From Bacteroidetes oral taxon 274 str. F0058 (GTDB lineage Bacteria; Bacteroidota; Bacteroidia; Bacteroidales; Paludibacteraceae): a DNA stretch of 64,000 bases. Each line of letters begins with the position of its first letter. Positions within the stretch are counted from its first letter, which is position 1. The stretch covers positions 192,347 to 256,346 of the forward strand of contig GG774890.1 in assembly GCA_000163695.1 (NCBI GenBank), in the 5' to 3' direction. Shown here in pieces: positions 53,661 through 64,000 of the stretch. The position numbers and the translations under genes are program-made. The notes below the pieces were generated by a model. The model was not told the origin of the DNA and did not search any database. It worked only from the letters and a program-made list of their open reading frames with translations.

Positions 53661-53691
53661 CAAAGTTACATTATTTTTTGTTTTTCTCCAA
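53661..53691 (-). promoter_or_regulatory. Internal promoter in the atp operon
   Basis: Minus strand: -33 TTG at 53691-53689 and -7 TAACTTTG at 53668-53661, spacing 20. It overlaps the end of the small membrane gene and reads into the PH-like pair and atpB onwards. Confidence 0.7.
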
Positions 53692-54054
53692 GCCACGCAT
53701 ATATATGATATTGACAGCCATATATATAAGGTAAATTGCGATGAAGCAAATCAAGAATGCTTTCGTATCTGTTTTTATTAATAATAAATATATAAATATC
53801 AGCCCGAGAGAGAGCAGAAGTTTGCCCGTCTTTAAGACCATAAATATATTGATATTGCGGTTGGTGTTGTCTTTGCTGCTTTTAGGCGACATCAGCAATA
53901 CTGTACATACCTCCACGATGCCGAACAATAGCGTCGTAGCAAGTAGAAATATCACAGGCAGACGGCTCGAAAATATCGATTGCCCCGTCAGAGCCAATAC
54001 CACGGCGATTGCCGAAGTCAGTATCGAAACTGTCATTATCTGTCTTTTGTTCAT
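53671..54054 (-). CDS. Small four-helix membrane protein of the atp operon (AtpI-like position)
   Basis: 127 residues with four predicted membrane helices (about 5-25, 33-55, 70-90, 97-117) and a basic C-terminus. Bacteroidota atp operons usually carry a small hydrophobic gene between atpC and atpB; this is it by position. It may assist Fo assembly like AtpI, but I see no diagnostic AtpI motif. It starts 39 nt after atpC. Confidence 0.6.
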   Translation of the reverse strand: MNKRQIMTVSILTSAIAVVLALTGQSIFSSRLPVIFLLATTLLFGIVEVCTVLLMSPKSSKDNTNRNINIFMVLKTGKLLLSLGLIFIYLLLIKTDTKAFLICFIAIYLIYMAVNIIYMRGLEKNKK

Positions 54055-54093
54055 ACGCTTGTCAAAATCTTTTTTGTTCTGAGCTTCACTTAC

Positions 54094-54342
54094 TTACTGC
54101 TCTACGCAGATGGAGATAATATTGTTTTTGCCTTCGACGAAACCGCTTTCGACAGGTATTGTAGCCTTACTGCCCGCTACCGAGCCGTACTCTATCGTAC
54201 CCTTTGTAAGTATCGATATGATAGGAGCGTGGTTGTGCATTATGGTGAAACTCCCCATAACTCCGGGCAGCGTTACCGCTTCGGCTTCTCCGCGAAACAA
54301 AACCTTCTCTGGCGATATTATCTCTATCTTCATATTAAACAA
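54094..54342 (-). CDS. atpC: F1 ATP synthase epsilon subunit, short form
   Basis: 82 residues: only the N-terminal beta-sandwich (IISPEKVLFRGEAEAVTLPGVMGSFTIM...HAPI) is present. The C-terminal helical hairpin that inhibits ATP hydrolysis in other bacteria is missing, as is usual in Bacteroidota. It lies 37 nt after atpD. Confidence 0.94.
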   Translation of the reverse strand: MFNMKIEIISPEKVLFRGEAEAVTLPGVMGSFTIMHNHAPIISILTKGTIEYGSVAGSKATIPVESGFVEGKNNIISICVEQ

Positions 54343-54379
54343 ATTATTATATGATATTCGTCGTATAGGTACGACTATT

Positions 54380-55906
<1,527 letters not shown>

Positions 55907-55921
55907 TCAATTAATAATTTG

Positions 55922-55951
55922 CAAAGATACAAAAAAATATAATATGAGCAA
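55922..55951 (-). promoter_or_regulatory. Promoter of the ATP synthase operon
   Basis: Minus strand: -33 TTG at 55951-55949 and -7 TATCTTTG at 55929-55922, spacing 19; 42 nt before the atpD start. Confidence 0.8.
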
Positions 55952-56053
55952 GAAGCGAGTTTACCGAACCATACATAATTATTTATATACCGTTTGTGAT
56001 TATCTTGTAAGCCATATTCGGTATATTTTATTTAATCGCAGACGCTCGGTTAA

Positions 56054-56084
56054 TTTGTTGTTTGTAAATTTAGTAGTACCTTTG
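56054..56084 (+). promoter_or_regulatory. Promoter of mfd
   Basis: -33 TTTG at 56054-56057 and -7 TACCTTTG at 56077-56084, spacing 19; the GTG start is 30 nt downstream. Confidence 0.8.
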
Positions 56085-56114
56085 CCGCAATTTTTGTAGA
56101 TTTGCTGAAAAGGA

Positions 56115-59100
56115 GTGAAACTTAAAGACTTCGACAAGATATTCTCTGTCAATCCCACGTTGCAACGGCTCTGTCGGTGGGCTAAGGCTACCGATGGCAG
56201 GCATATAGCCTTGCAGGGATTGAGAGCATCGGCTCAATCTGTGGCAATAGCCGAAATGTTGCGTCATACGGATAAAAATATTCTCTTAGTAGCCGATGAT
56301 GGTGATGGGGCAGGTTATGCTTATTTCGATATTGTGCAATTGCTTGGTAATGAGCGAGTGGCGTTCTTCCCCGCATTTTACAAGCATAATCATAAGAGCG
56401 GTGCCACTATTGCCGAAAACGAAATATTGCGTACTGACAGCCTCAACAAGATTTCGGGTAAAAACCCCTGTATAATAGTATCATATCCTGAGGCGTTGGT
56501 AGAGAAAGTGGTTGCCTCATCTTACTTCGTAGGTTCCAAGATAGAGCTGAGGAAGGGACAAAGCTACGATATGAACAGTCTCGTCGGACAACTGCAAAAA
56601 GCAGGTTTCGAGGAGGTAGATTTTGTTTACGAGGTGGGGCAGTATTCGCAACGAGGCAGTATCGTCGATATATTCTCCTATTCCAACGAATTACCCTACC
56701 GTGTCGATTTTTTCGGAGATAATATCGAGTCTATCCGTATGTTCGATATAGAGCGGCAACTATCGGTGTCTTCCGTGGATAGTATCGACATAGTGGCAAA
56801 TACTGACGGCGGAGATTTGCCGAAAATATCGTTGCTCGAGTTTATGTCGTCGGACAGTGTGGTAGTGGTAAACGATATAGATTTTACCGTGAAGCGTATG
56901 GACTATATCTACGAGCAGGCTCTGATAAAGGCAAACGAACACAAACATATAGATGACCTGTCGTCTACGCTGGCAGACGGGGAGACGTTTGCCGAAGAGC
57001 TTGGCAAACACCGTACCGTAGAGCTGCTCAGAAACTATTACAAGGCGGATACAATGGAGTTTTCTACTACGCACCAACCCAATTTCGATAAAAACTTCGA
57101 CCTAATATCACAGAATATAAGCAATTATATCGCCGAAGGATACCGTATATTTATATCTGCCGACAGCCGCAAGCAAACCGACCGTATAAAGAGTATTTTC
57201 GATGATAGAGGCGATAATATCGCATTCGAAGCTGTCGAAGGTGGTCTGCACGAGGGTTTTGTGGACAACGACCTGAAAATATGCTTTTTTACCGACCATC
57301 AGATATTCAATCGTTTGCACAAATATTCCTTGCGGTCTGATACTGCCAGACGAGGCAAGGCAGCGATGCTCATAAAGGAGCTCAATCAGTTGAAACCGGG
57401 TGATTATGTTGTCCATCACGACCACGGCATAGGTCAGTTTGCAGGACTGCTGCGAGCCGATATCAACGGCAAACCGCAAGAGGTGATAAAGCTCGTCTAC
57501 AAGGGAGGCGACATTATTTTTGTCAATATATCTTCGTTGCACAAAATAGCTAAATATCACGGTAAAGACGATACCCAGCCGACATTGTCGAAGCTTGGGA
57601 CGGGAGCGTGGGAACGCCTCAAAGAACGCACCAAGACGAAGGTCAAAGATATTGCCCGCGACCTCATTAAACTGTATGCTCTACGCCTCGAACAGAAGGG
57701 ATTCGAATATTCGCCCGACAGTTATCTGCAGGCAGAGCTTGAGGCGTCTTTTGTCTACGAAGATACGCCCGACCAGTCGAAAGCTACAGCCGACGTCAAG
57801 ACGGATATGCAGAGCCCTAAGCCGATGGATAGACTTGTCTGCGGAGATGTAGGATTTGGCAAGACCGAAGTGGCTATCCGTGCCGCATTCAAGGCTGCCA
57901 CCGACGGCAAACAGGTGGCGGTGCTCGTACCGACGACGATATTGGCTTTTCAGCACTACAAGACATTTGCCGAACGACTGAAAAATTACCCCGTAACAGT
58001 AGAATATCTGAGTCGTGCCAAAAGCCCTAAGCAGACAAAAGAGATAATTTCCCGCTTGCGGGAGGGTAAAATAGATATCCTCATAGGTACACACAAAATA
58101 GCAAACAAAGATGTTGTGTTCAAAGATTTAGGGTTGCTTGTCATCGACGAGGAGCAGAAATTCGGTGTATCCGTCAAAGAAAAACTCAAAGAACTCAAAG
58201 CCAATGTCGATACGCTGACACTGACGGCTACGCCTATTCCCCGTACATTACAGTTCTCGCTGATGGGGGCACGCGACCTGTCTATCATCAATACTCCGCC
58301 ACCCAATAGATATCCTGTTGTAACAGAGCTTATTCGGTTCGACGAAGAGACAATACGCGAAGCTATCGAGTTTGAGATGAACCGCAACGGACAGATATTT
58401 TTCGTTAATAATAAGATACAAAATCTTTATCTACTGCAAACGAAGATAAAAAAGATAGTGCCGGAGGCTCGGATAGCAGTTGCTCACGGACAGATGCCTA
58501 CAACTCAATTGGAAGACACCATAATCGATTTTATCAACTACGACTACGATATATTGCTGGCTACCACAGTGATAGAGAGTGGTATCGATATGCCTAATGT
58601 CAATACTATTTTTGTAAATAATGCCAATCATTTCGGACTTAGCGACTTACATCAACTTCGCGGACGTGTCGGTCGTAGCAACCGAAAAGCCTATTGTTAT
58701 CTGATAACCTCCGATATGAAAGACGTCTCCGACGACGCACGCCGACGGTTGCAGGCTATATCTACGTTCTCAGACCTTGGCAGCGGGTTCAATATCGCTA
58801 TGCAAGACCTCGACATACGTGGGGCGGGCAATATGCTCGGTGCCGAGCAGAGCGGATTCATTGCCGAACTCGGCTACGAAACGTATCAGAAAATACTTGG
58901 CGAGGCAGTCCAAGAGTTGCACCGCGACGAGTTCGCAGATATAATAGCCGAAACACAACAACGTCAACCGACTGTCTTTGTAGACGATTGTACGTTCGAG
59001 AGCGACTTAGACCTTATGTTCCCGAGTGATTATATTTCGAGTACTTCCGAACGAATGGCTCTCTACGGTGAACTCGATGCTATCGCCGATGACGAAAAAT

Positions 59101-59444
59101 TGGACGAATTTAAGTCGCGTCTACGCGACCGTTTTGGAGCTATCCCGACCGAAGCCGACGATCTGATGAAAGTCATACCGTTGCGTCGCCGTGCAATTGC
59201 TTTCGGAGTAGAGCGTATACTCCTACGAAACGGGAGAATGACGCTATATCTCGTATCTAAGCCCGACTCGCCATATTACCGCTCCGAAGCATTTGGCAAG
59301 ATGATAAGCTATGTAAGCCGTTTCCCCAAAAGTTGCCGTATAGGCGAGAGCAGCGGTAGACGTTATATTTCAGTAGAGCCTGTAAATAGTGTGGATACTG
59401 CCCTGCGGGTACTCGATAAAATAAACAACTGCGATGAGGCTTAG
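56115..59444 (+). CDS. mfd: Transcription-repair coupling factor
   Basis: 1109 residues, full length. The UvrB-homology part comes first, then a CarD/RID-type RNA-polymerase-binding domain near residue 430 (LKPGDYVVHHDHGIGQFAGL). The RecG-like SF2 motor has P-loop GDVGFGKT at 577-584, DEEQ at 678-681, TATPIPRTL and QLRGRVGRS, followed by the C-terminal TRCF domain. It displaces stalled RNA polymerase and recruits UvrA. The start is GTG at 56115, the first possible start after an in-frame stop; an AAGGAG overlaps it, so the exact start is slightly uncertain. Confidence 0.97.
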   Translation: MKLKDFDKIFSVNPTLQRLCRWAKATDGRHIALQGLRASAQSVAIAEMLRHTDKNILLVADDGDGAGYAYFDIVQLLGNERVAFFPAFYKHNHKSGATIAENEILRTDSLNKISGKNPCIIVSYPEALVEKVVASSYFVGSKIELRKGQSYDMNSLVGQLQKAGFEEVDFVYEVGQYSQRGSIVDIFSYSNELPYRVDFFGDNIESIRMFDIERQLSVSSVDSIDIVANTDGGDLPKISLLEFMSSDSVVVVNDIDFTVKRMDYIYEQALIKANEHKHIDDLSSTLADGETFAEELGKHRTVELLRNYYKADTMEFSTTHQPNFDKNFDLISQNISNYIAEGYRIFISADSRKQTDRIKSIFDDRGDNIAFEAVEGGLHEGFVDNDLKICFFTDHQIFNRLHKYSLRSDTARRGKAAMLIKELNQLKPGDYVVHHDHGIGQFAGLLRADINGKPQEVIKLVYKGGDIIFVNISSLHKIAKYHGKDDTQPTLSKLGTGAWERLKERTKTKVKDIARDLIKLYALRLEQKGFEYSPDSYLQAELEASFVYEDTPDQSKATADVKTDMQSPKPMDRLVCGDVGFGKTEVAIRAAFKAATDGKQVAVLVPTTILAFQHYKTFAERLKNYPVTVEYLSRAKSPKQTKEIISRLREGKIDILIGTHKIANKDVVFKDLGLLVIDEEQKFGVSVKEKLKELKANVDTLTLTATPIPRTLQFSLMGARDLSIINTPPPNRYPVVTELIRFDEETIREAIEFEMNRNGQIFFVNNKIQNLYLLQTKIKKIVPEARIAVAHGQMPTTQLEDTIIDFINYDYDILLATTVIESGIDMPNVNTIFVNNANHFGLSDLHQLRGRVGRSNRKAYCYLITSDMKDVSDDARRRLQAISTFSDLGSGFNIAMQDLDIRGAGNMLGAEQSGFIAELGYETYQKILGEAVQELHRDEFADIIAETQQRQPTVFVDDCTFESDLDLMFPSDYISSTSERMALYGELDAIADDEKLDEFKSRLRDRFGAIPTEADDLMKVIPLRRRAIAFGVERILLRNGRMTLYLVSKPDSPYYRSEAFGKMISYVSRFPKSCRIGESSGRRYISVEPVNSVDTALRVLDKINNCDEA

Positions 59445-59576
59445 GAGAGTGGCTTGTTATTGTACAATATCCGAATAACAGGTAGTTCCTCGTTCCGTGT
59501 AATGCTATTGGCTCATAATGCAGTAATAATTAATAATATAATAACTATAATAAATAAAGTTATAAAAATATTTTTG

Positions 59577-59584
59577 TAACTTTG
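59577..59584 (+). promoter_or_regulatory. -7 box of the rbfA operon
   Basis: TAACTTTG, 110 nt before the rbfA start; no good -33. Confidence 0.6.
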
Positions 59585-59694
59585 CACCCAATTTGTTTTT
59601 ATATTATTTTAATACGTAATGTTCCGATTATTAGCGTTTTGAATTTGACGAGGCAGATGATTAATTAAATAACTTTATTATATACAATTTCGAT

Positions 59695-60030
59695 ATGAAA
59701 CCGACAAGAGAAGACAAAATATGCCGAATGTTACAGAAAGAGCTTGGTGATATCTTTCTGTTGTATGCCAAAAAGTTACAGGGAGTCATTATCTCCGTTT
59801 CCGACGTGAGTATCTCGCCTGATTTTGCTCTGGCTCGTGTCTATATCAGCATATTCCCGTCGGAGAAGGCAGGGGATATATTTTCTACTATCGACACAGA
59901 CAGCAAATCGATACGTTTCGAGCTCGGTAAAAGGATAAAAAATATGATGCGTACTGTGCCTGAACTTACTTTCGTATTAGACGACTCGCTCAACTATCTC
60001 GAAAGGATAGACGATTTGTTGAAGAAGTGA
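59695..60030 (+). CDS. rbfA: Ribosome-binding factor A
   Basis: 111 residues. The KH-like fold pattern is present: an N-terminal ICRMLQKELGDIFLLY helix, SVSDVSISPDFALARVYISIF and the ELTFVLDDSLNYLERIDDLLKK end. It assists 16S rRNA 5'-end maturation and 30S assembly, especially in the cold. The LolC/E-type permease follows by 34 nt, so they are likely co-transcribed. Confidence 0.93.
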   Translation: MKPTREDKICRMLQKELGDIFLLYAKKLQGVIISVSDVSISPDFALARVYISIFPSEKAGDIFSTIDTDSKSIRFELGKRIKNMMRTVPELTFVLDDSLNYLERIDDLLKK

Positions 60031-60064
60031 TGTGTAATGCTTTTGTTATTAGCTATAAAACTTG

Positions 60065-61297
60065 ATGTTATCGAATATAAAACTTACTTTTTTCGTAGCG
60101 TGGCGATATCTGTTTTCGAAGAAAAGCCGTAATGTCATCAATATAATTTCGTTGATTTCGGCTATCGGTATCGTTATTTCTACAGCGGCTCTGGTGTGCG
60201 TACTGTCCGTGTTCAACGGTTTTGTAGGTATTATAGAGGATTCTTATTCTGCTTTCGACTCCGAGTTGCAGATAACAGCCGCTACGGGTAAGGTATTCGA
60301 TTTCACCGATGTAGCTCATAAGGTCGAGACAGTAGATAATATAGCAGCTGTGTCGTATGTACTCGAAGACGATGCTCTTATAGCATACTACAATAGCCAG
60401 ACACCTTTCAGAATGAGAGGTGTAGACGCTGCTTACAGTAAAGTGCTCGATATGGACTCGATGATGATGGAGGGGCAGTTTAGGCTCTATGACTTCGATT
60501 TCGATGTCTCTGTCGTGGGTATAGGCTTAGCCTCCAAACTCAATCTCGGAGTAGATTATGTCAACGGACTTACAATATATGTGCCTCAACGTCAGGGAAA
60601 AATCAATATAGCACGCCCCGATGCGGCTTTTCGTAAGGGCGAACTGTTTGTGTGCGGTATTTTTGCCTCACACCAACCCGAGATTGACGACAATATGCTG
60701 ATAGTACCGCTCGAATTTGCTCAAAAAATGTATGATTACGACTCTCTTACGGTATCGTCGGTAGAGTTTAAACTACGAAATATCGAGCAACTGAAAAAGA
60801 CTGAACGAGAGGTGCAAAACTTGCTCGGCGACCGTTACAAAGTGCAGAATAGAGGAGAGCAACAAGCTGATTATCTTCGTATTATTAATATAGAACGGAT
60901 GTTGATATTCGTAATACTCGCCTTTATGGTACTTATCGCTACTTGTAATATAATAGGTTCATTGTCAATGCTGTTGATAGAGAAAGATAACGATATACGT
61001 ACTCTCGACAGTCTCGGAATGAGAGGTAGCAGTGTCAGTCGTATCTTTGTTGTCGAAGGTTGGCTACTGTCTGTCATAGGCGTGGTAGCGGGACTTGTCG
61101 TGGGCGTTGTGATGTGTCTGCTGCAAGTTCGATTTGGGTTTATAAAGATGGGCGACAACTCATACATAGAGAATTACCCCGTCGTTATCGAAGCTCTCGA
61201 TATTCTGGCAATATTGGCAATGGTGCTTCTGATAGGCTTTATTACGTCTTTTATCACTGTGAAAATATATTTTGCAAACAAAAATAATGAAGAATAG
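60065..61297 (+). CDS. FtsX-like ABC permease (LolC/LolE family)
   Basis: 410 residues from the ATG at 60065 (the TTG one codon upstream is less likely). N-terminal ARYLF-type motif (VAWRYLFSKK) and a first helix at about 23-50. A periplasmic MacB-like domain follows, then three C-terminal helices (about 278-302, 320-347, 375-398) with the ...IEKDNDIRTLDSLGMRGSSVSRIF coupling segment. This is the lipoprotein-releasing LolCDE permease arrangement; the LolD ATPase is not adjacent. It overlaps the DUF5686 gene by 11 nt, suggesting coupled expression of envelope functions. Confidence 0.85.
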   Translation: MLSNIKLTFFVAWRYLFSKKSRNVINIISLISAIGIVISTAALVCVLSVFNGFVGIIEDSYSAFDSELQITAATGKVFDFTDVAHKVETVDNIAAVSYVLEDDALIAYYNSQTPFRMRGVDAAYSKVLDMDSMMMEGQFRLYDFDFDVSVVGIGLASKLNLGVDYVNGLTIYVPQRQGKINIARPDAAFRKGELFVCGIFASHQPEIDDNMLIVPLEFAQKMYDYDSLTVSSVEFKLRNIEQLKKTEREVQNLLGDRYKVQNRGEQQADYLRIINIERMLIFVILAFMVLIATCNIIGSLSMLLIEKDNDIRTLDSLGMRGSSVSRIFVVEGWLLSVIGVVAGLVVGVVMCLLQVRFGFIKMGDNSYIENYPVVIEALDILAILAMVLLIGFITSFITVKIYFANKNNEE

Positions 61298-63701
61298 ACT
61301 AATTGTTTTTATATCGCTATTAATATTACTGTGCTTTATGCCGAAAGCTAATGCGCAGACCACCAATATTATAACGGGATATGTGTATTCGTCGGACGAC
61401 CGTATGCCCGTTGCAGACGCCAACGTAATGTTAGAAAATACGGATATATCAACCACTACGGACTCGGTCGGTTTTTTCCGCCTTACGTCTGCCAAGAGAC
61501 ACAAGGCGATAATTGTAAAAATGCTCGGCTACGACGATAAACGGGTGCGGCTTACAAAAGATGCCGGCGAACACAACCTTACAATAGAAATCGACAAACA
61601 GAGCAATATGCTCGAAGAGGTTGCCATATCGCCACCGAAGAATCTGATGAAGGATATTCTGCAAAAGTTTCAGAAAAACAAGAAACAGAACATACCCGAA
61701 AATCTCTGGGGATTCTCATCGGAGCGGAGCGAGGTCGATAAGCTGTATCTTACAAATATCAATCCCAAAACGCTAAAAGCCAAGGTTCTCTCGGAGATAA
61801 GGCAAAACGCCATCTACGAGACCGACTCTACGGTGGTTGTTCCGCTTCATTTTTCGGAGCGTAAAGACCTGATAAAGACTGCCGAAAACGATACTTCTCT
61901 ACAAAATATTACAGACAGACAGAGTACTCTCGACATCATACGCGGGGCTCGTCTCACCCAGATTATGAGCGTATATGCACCGAAGGTGAATTTCTACGAC
62001 GACGGTATATTGCTGCTGGAGAAGATGTTTATATCGCCTCTGTCGCAGAATGGATTGTTGTATTACGATTATGTGGTAAAAGACTCTATATTAGAGAATT
62101 ATTCACGAGTGTATTTTATCCGATTTACTCCGAAAAACGATAAATTGCTCACATTCACGGGTGATATGCAGATAGAAGGCGGCACGTATGCCTTGAAATA
62201 TATAAACGCCTCTATTACAAGTACCGCTAATGTCAATTTTGTGCGTGATATGACTTTCAGTCAGAGCTTTACCAGACTCGACAACGGTCGATATTTCTAT
62301 ACTGCCGACAATAGTAAAATATGTTTTATGTACGATTTTCCGTTTAGTTTCGACGCTCAATATCTGTCGGCTATTCTCGAAAAGAATGTCAGTTACGCCA
62401 ATATTCGTTCGTTGGATAGCCCACTGCCGACCGATACCGTCGTCGCTCCCGACATACAGACTGATACTAATCAGCATTTTGCCTCCTCTGTGGACAATCT
62501 GAACAATACCAATATACAGAAGACGGCACGTACAGTTGCCGACATACTTTTCAACGGGCATATACACGTAGGTAAATTGGACTTCGGCAATATATATGGT
62601 TATCTCCGATATAACGCATTGGAGGGCTTTCGCCCGACATTTTCGATGCGTACGGGTAAAAAGTTCAGCCAGCGGTTCACCGCAGGCGGATATTTCGGCT
62701 ACGGCTTCGGAGACAAGGAGTTCAAGTACGGCGGCAACGTGCAACTCCTCTTAGGTGGAGACGAAGAGTATTACCTCGGGCTATTCTACAACAACGACGT
62801 ATATCGTCTTGGCTACGACACGAAAAAATTGCTTGCGGGCAAGCTTATCGGTAGCGACGAGAATCTACTGACATCATTGTCGTGGGGACAGCGATACGAC
62901 CAGCTCCTGCACAAGCAAAACGCCATATTCTCTTATTATTACGAACGAAATGGACTGAAAATATCCATTATACCGTCTGTATCAGAGATATATGCCAATC
63001 GCTTCGTGCGTTTCATACGTGGCGACGAGGAATTTTCGCAGATTAATACCGCCTCGGTCGTGGGTATCTTGCGTCTGTCGTTCAAACAGGAGCGGCTGAA
63101 GAGTTTCTTCCGACGCGTCTACCTGAGTACTCAGTATCCCGTCATAACGCTGTTGGGCGAAGTCGGAGGTTATCGTGTCGGATATATTCAGGGCAAATAC
63201 GCAAAACTTACTGCCAACGTCAAATACAACTTTGCTTTCGACCTCGGTAAGGTGTATTTTTCGGCATACGGCACCAAAATTTGGGGACGAGTACCGTACA
63301 TATTGCTCGAGCAACCTATTGCTACTCAGGGTGTCTGGCACAACTCTCACAGTTTCGATCTCATCAACCAGACCGAGTTTCTGTCAGACCTCTACGGTGC
63401 TATGTTTTTTAGGTACTACTCCAATGGTCTGATATTTAGTCATATCCCTTTCGTCAAAGAGTTCAATTTGCGTGAGACGGCTTTTTGCAACGTTGCTTGG
63501 GGTACTATTTCTGCCCGCCACACACAGGTGCTCGACTTCCCGCTCGTGGAGCCGTTCGATAAACCGTACGTAGAAGCCGGCGTAGGTGTAGCCAATATTC
63601 TGAATATGCTCATAGTAGAGTCTGTCTGGCGTATCACCCACCGCAATGCTCCCAATGCTCTAAATTGGGGCGTAAGAGTCAAGTTTTATGTCGATTTCTA
63701 A
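61287..63701 (+). CDS. DUF5686 family outer-membrane protein with carboxypeptidase-like regulatory domain
   Basis: 804 residues from the ATG at 61287. A signal peptide (about 1-23) is followed by a carboxypeptidase-D-regulatory-like (CarboxypepD_reg) domain at about 25-110 (ITGYVYSSDDRMPVADANVMLENT...TDSVGFFRLT). The DUF5686 region runs to the C-terminus with many beta-strands (GGYFGYGFGDKEFKYGGNVQLLLGG). The last strand (NWGVRVKFYVDF) ends in an aromatic residue, as in barrel proteins. It is Bacteroidota-specific and of unknown function. It overlaps the permease gene upstream. Confidence 0.85.
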   Translation: MKNRLIVFISLLILLCFMPKANAQTTNIITGYVYSSDDRMPVADANVMLENTDISTTTDSVGFFRLTSAKRHKAIIVKMLGYDDKRVRLTKDAGEHNLTIEIDKQSNMLEEVAISPPKNLMKDILQKFQKNKKQNIPENLWGFSSERSEVDKLYLTNINPKTLKAKVLSEIRQNAIYETDSTVVVPLHFSERKDLIKTAENDTSLQNITDRQSTLDIIRGARLTQIMSVYAPKVNFYDDGILLLEKMFISPLSQNGLLYYDYVVKDSILENYSRVYFIRFTPKNDKLLTFTGDMQIEGGTYALKYINASITSTANVNFVRDMTFSQSFTRLDNGRYFYTADNSKICFMYDFPFSFDAQYLSAILEKNVSYANIRSLDSPLPTDTVVAPDIQTDTNQHFASSVDNLNNTNIQKTARTVADILFNGHIHVGKLDFGNIYGYLRYNALEGFRPTFSMRTGKKFSQRFTAGGYFGYGFGDKEFKYGGNVQLLLGGDEEYYLGLFYNNDVYRLGYDTKKLLAGKLIGSDENLLTSLSWGQRYDQLLHKQNAIFSYYYERNGLKISIIPSVSEIYANRFVRFIRGDEEFSQINTASVVGILRLSFKQERLKSFFRRVYLSTQYPVITLLGEVGGYRVGYIQGKYAKLTANVKYNFAFDLGKVYFSAYGTKIWGRVPYILLEQPIATQGVWHNSHSFDLINQTEFLSDLYGAMFFRYYSNGLIFSHIPFVKEFNLRETAFCNVAWGTISARHTQVLDFPLVEPFDKPYVEAGVGVANILNMLIVESVWRITHRNAPNALNWGVRVKFYVDF

Positions 63702-63757
63702 TCGTGAATTAATAATACTGTTTCTCGACAATACACTAAATGGGGAGGGATATTATT

Positions 63758-63789
63758 TTTGTTTATAATATATTAATTTCGTACCTTTG
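63758..63789 (+). promoter_or_regulatory. Promoter of ilvE
   Basis: -33 TTTG at 63758-63761 and -7 TACCTTTG at 63782-63789, spacing 20; the leader is about 82 nt. Confidence 0.75.
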
Positions 63790-63877
63790 TAGTCTCGAAC
63801 GAATAAGTTAAGCGACGAGCTTAATATCTTGATATATAGTTATTTGCGAATAAATATAATAAAATAATAAACGAATT

Positions 63878-64000
63878 ATGTCAGAAATCGATTGGAAAAA
63901 TCTTGTATTTGGCTACGTGCCAACAGATTACAATGTTCGCTGTTCATACTCGGACGGCAAGTGGGGTGAGCTTCGCGTGCATAGCGAGGCTACTATGAAT
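63878..64000 (+). CDS. ilvE: Branched-chain amino acid aminotransferase, N-terminal part (cut by window edge)
   Basis: 41 codons are present: MSEIDWKNLVFGYVPTDYNV, then CSYSDGKWGELRVHSEATMN. The start resembles Bacteroidota IlvE, a PLP enzyme (fold type IV) interconverting Leu/Ile/Val and their 2-oxo acids. The catalytic part lies beyond the window. The promoter at 63758-63789 gives it an independent transcript. Confidence 0.75.
   Translation, partial: MSEIDWKNLVFGYVPTDYNVRCSYSDGKWGELRVHSEATMN

Overview
This window is a chromosomal segment of a Bacteroidota bacterium, most likely order Bacteroidales. The evidence is: (i) at least 18 genes or operons are preceded by the Bacteroidota sigma-ABfr promoter pattern, a -7 box TAnnTTTG and often a -33 TTG/TTTG 19-20 nt upstream; (ii) most starts lack a Shine-Dalgarno sequence; (iii) the atp operon has the Bacteroidota order atpD-atpC-(small membrane gene)-atpB-E-F-H-A-G, with a long signal-peptide-bearing AtpB and a short AtpC; (iv) two secreted proteins end in what look like type IX secretion (Por) sorting domains; (v) there is a DUF5686 outer-membrane protein. 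I do not assign a genus. No tRNA, rRNA or CRISPR array was seen.

Layout. 1-11.3 kb is core metabolism: 3' end of aroE, a PolB-like exonuclease, pckA, a ROK sugar kinase (minus), a secreted thioredoxin, an ansA-lysC-DUF2461 cluster, pruA (minus) and butyrate kinase. 11.4-15.7 kb is an AT-rich two-gene island encoding two DUF262 proteins, the first with a C-terminal DUF1524/HNH nuclease domain: a candidate phage-defence module. 15.8-21.3 kb returns to host genes (outer-membrane barrel, secreted nuclease, YfhO-family membrane protein, rpiB). 21.3-23.4 kb is an AT-rich type II restriction-modification cassette (beta-class methyltransferase, PmeII-like endonuclease, 65-aa protein) set 26 nt after rpiB. 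A C69 dipeptidase follows.

25.1-35.2 kb is an AT-rich graveyard of polymorphic (Rhs-type) toxin modules. The Rhs core/toxin tails are broken by stops and frameshifts, but a run of small, mostly intact candidate immunity genes remains (SUKH/SMI1-KNR4, Imm26-like, CXXCG-type, leucine-rich and several unrecognised), together with a tandem duplication and an IS1595-family transposase remnant. A secreted YD-repeat-like protein with a T9SS-like tail lies inside it.

35.4-47.1 kb is core again: gcvP, a glutamine-amidotransferase/M19 dipeptidase fusion, a small DNA-binding-like protein, enolase, prs, and a murI-tsaD-exosortase-ispH operon (minus). 47.4-55.9 kb is the complete F1Fo ATP synthase operon (minus), interrupted by two paralogous PH-domain-like membrane proteins that have their own promoter. 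56.1-64.0 kb holds mfd, rbfA, a LolC/E-type permease, the DUF5686 protein and the 5' end of ilvE.

How it fits together: the core genes support gluconeogenic/amino-acid metabolism (PckA, GcvP, PruA, asparaginase, aspartokinase), glycolysis/PRPP/isoprenoid supply (eno, prs, ispH), respiration-linked ATP synthesis and envelope biogenesis. Three accessory blocks (DUF262 pair, RM cassette, immunity island) are all conflict-related and sit between conserved host genes.
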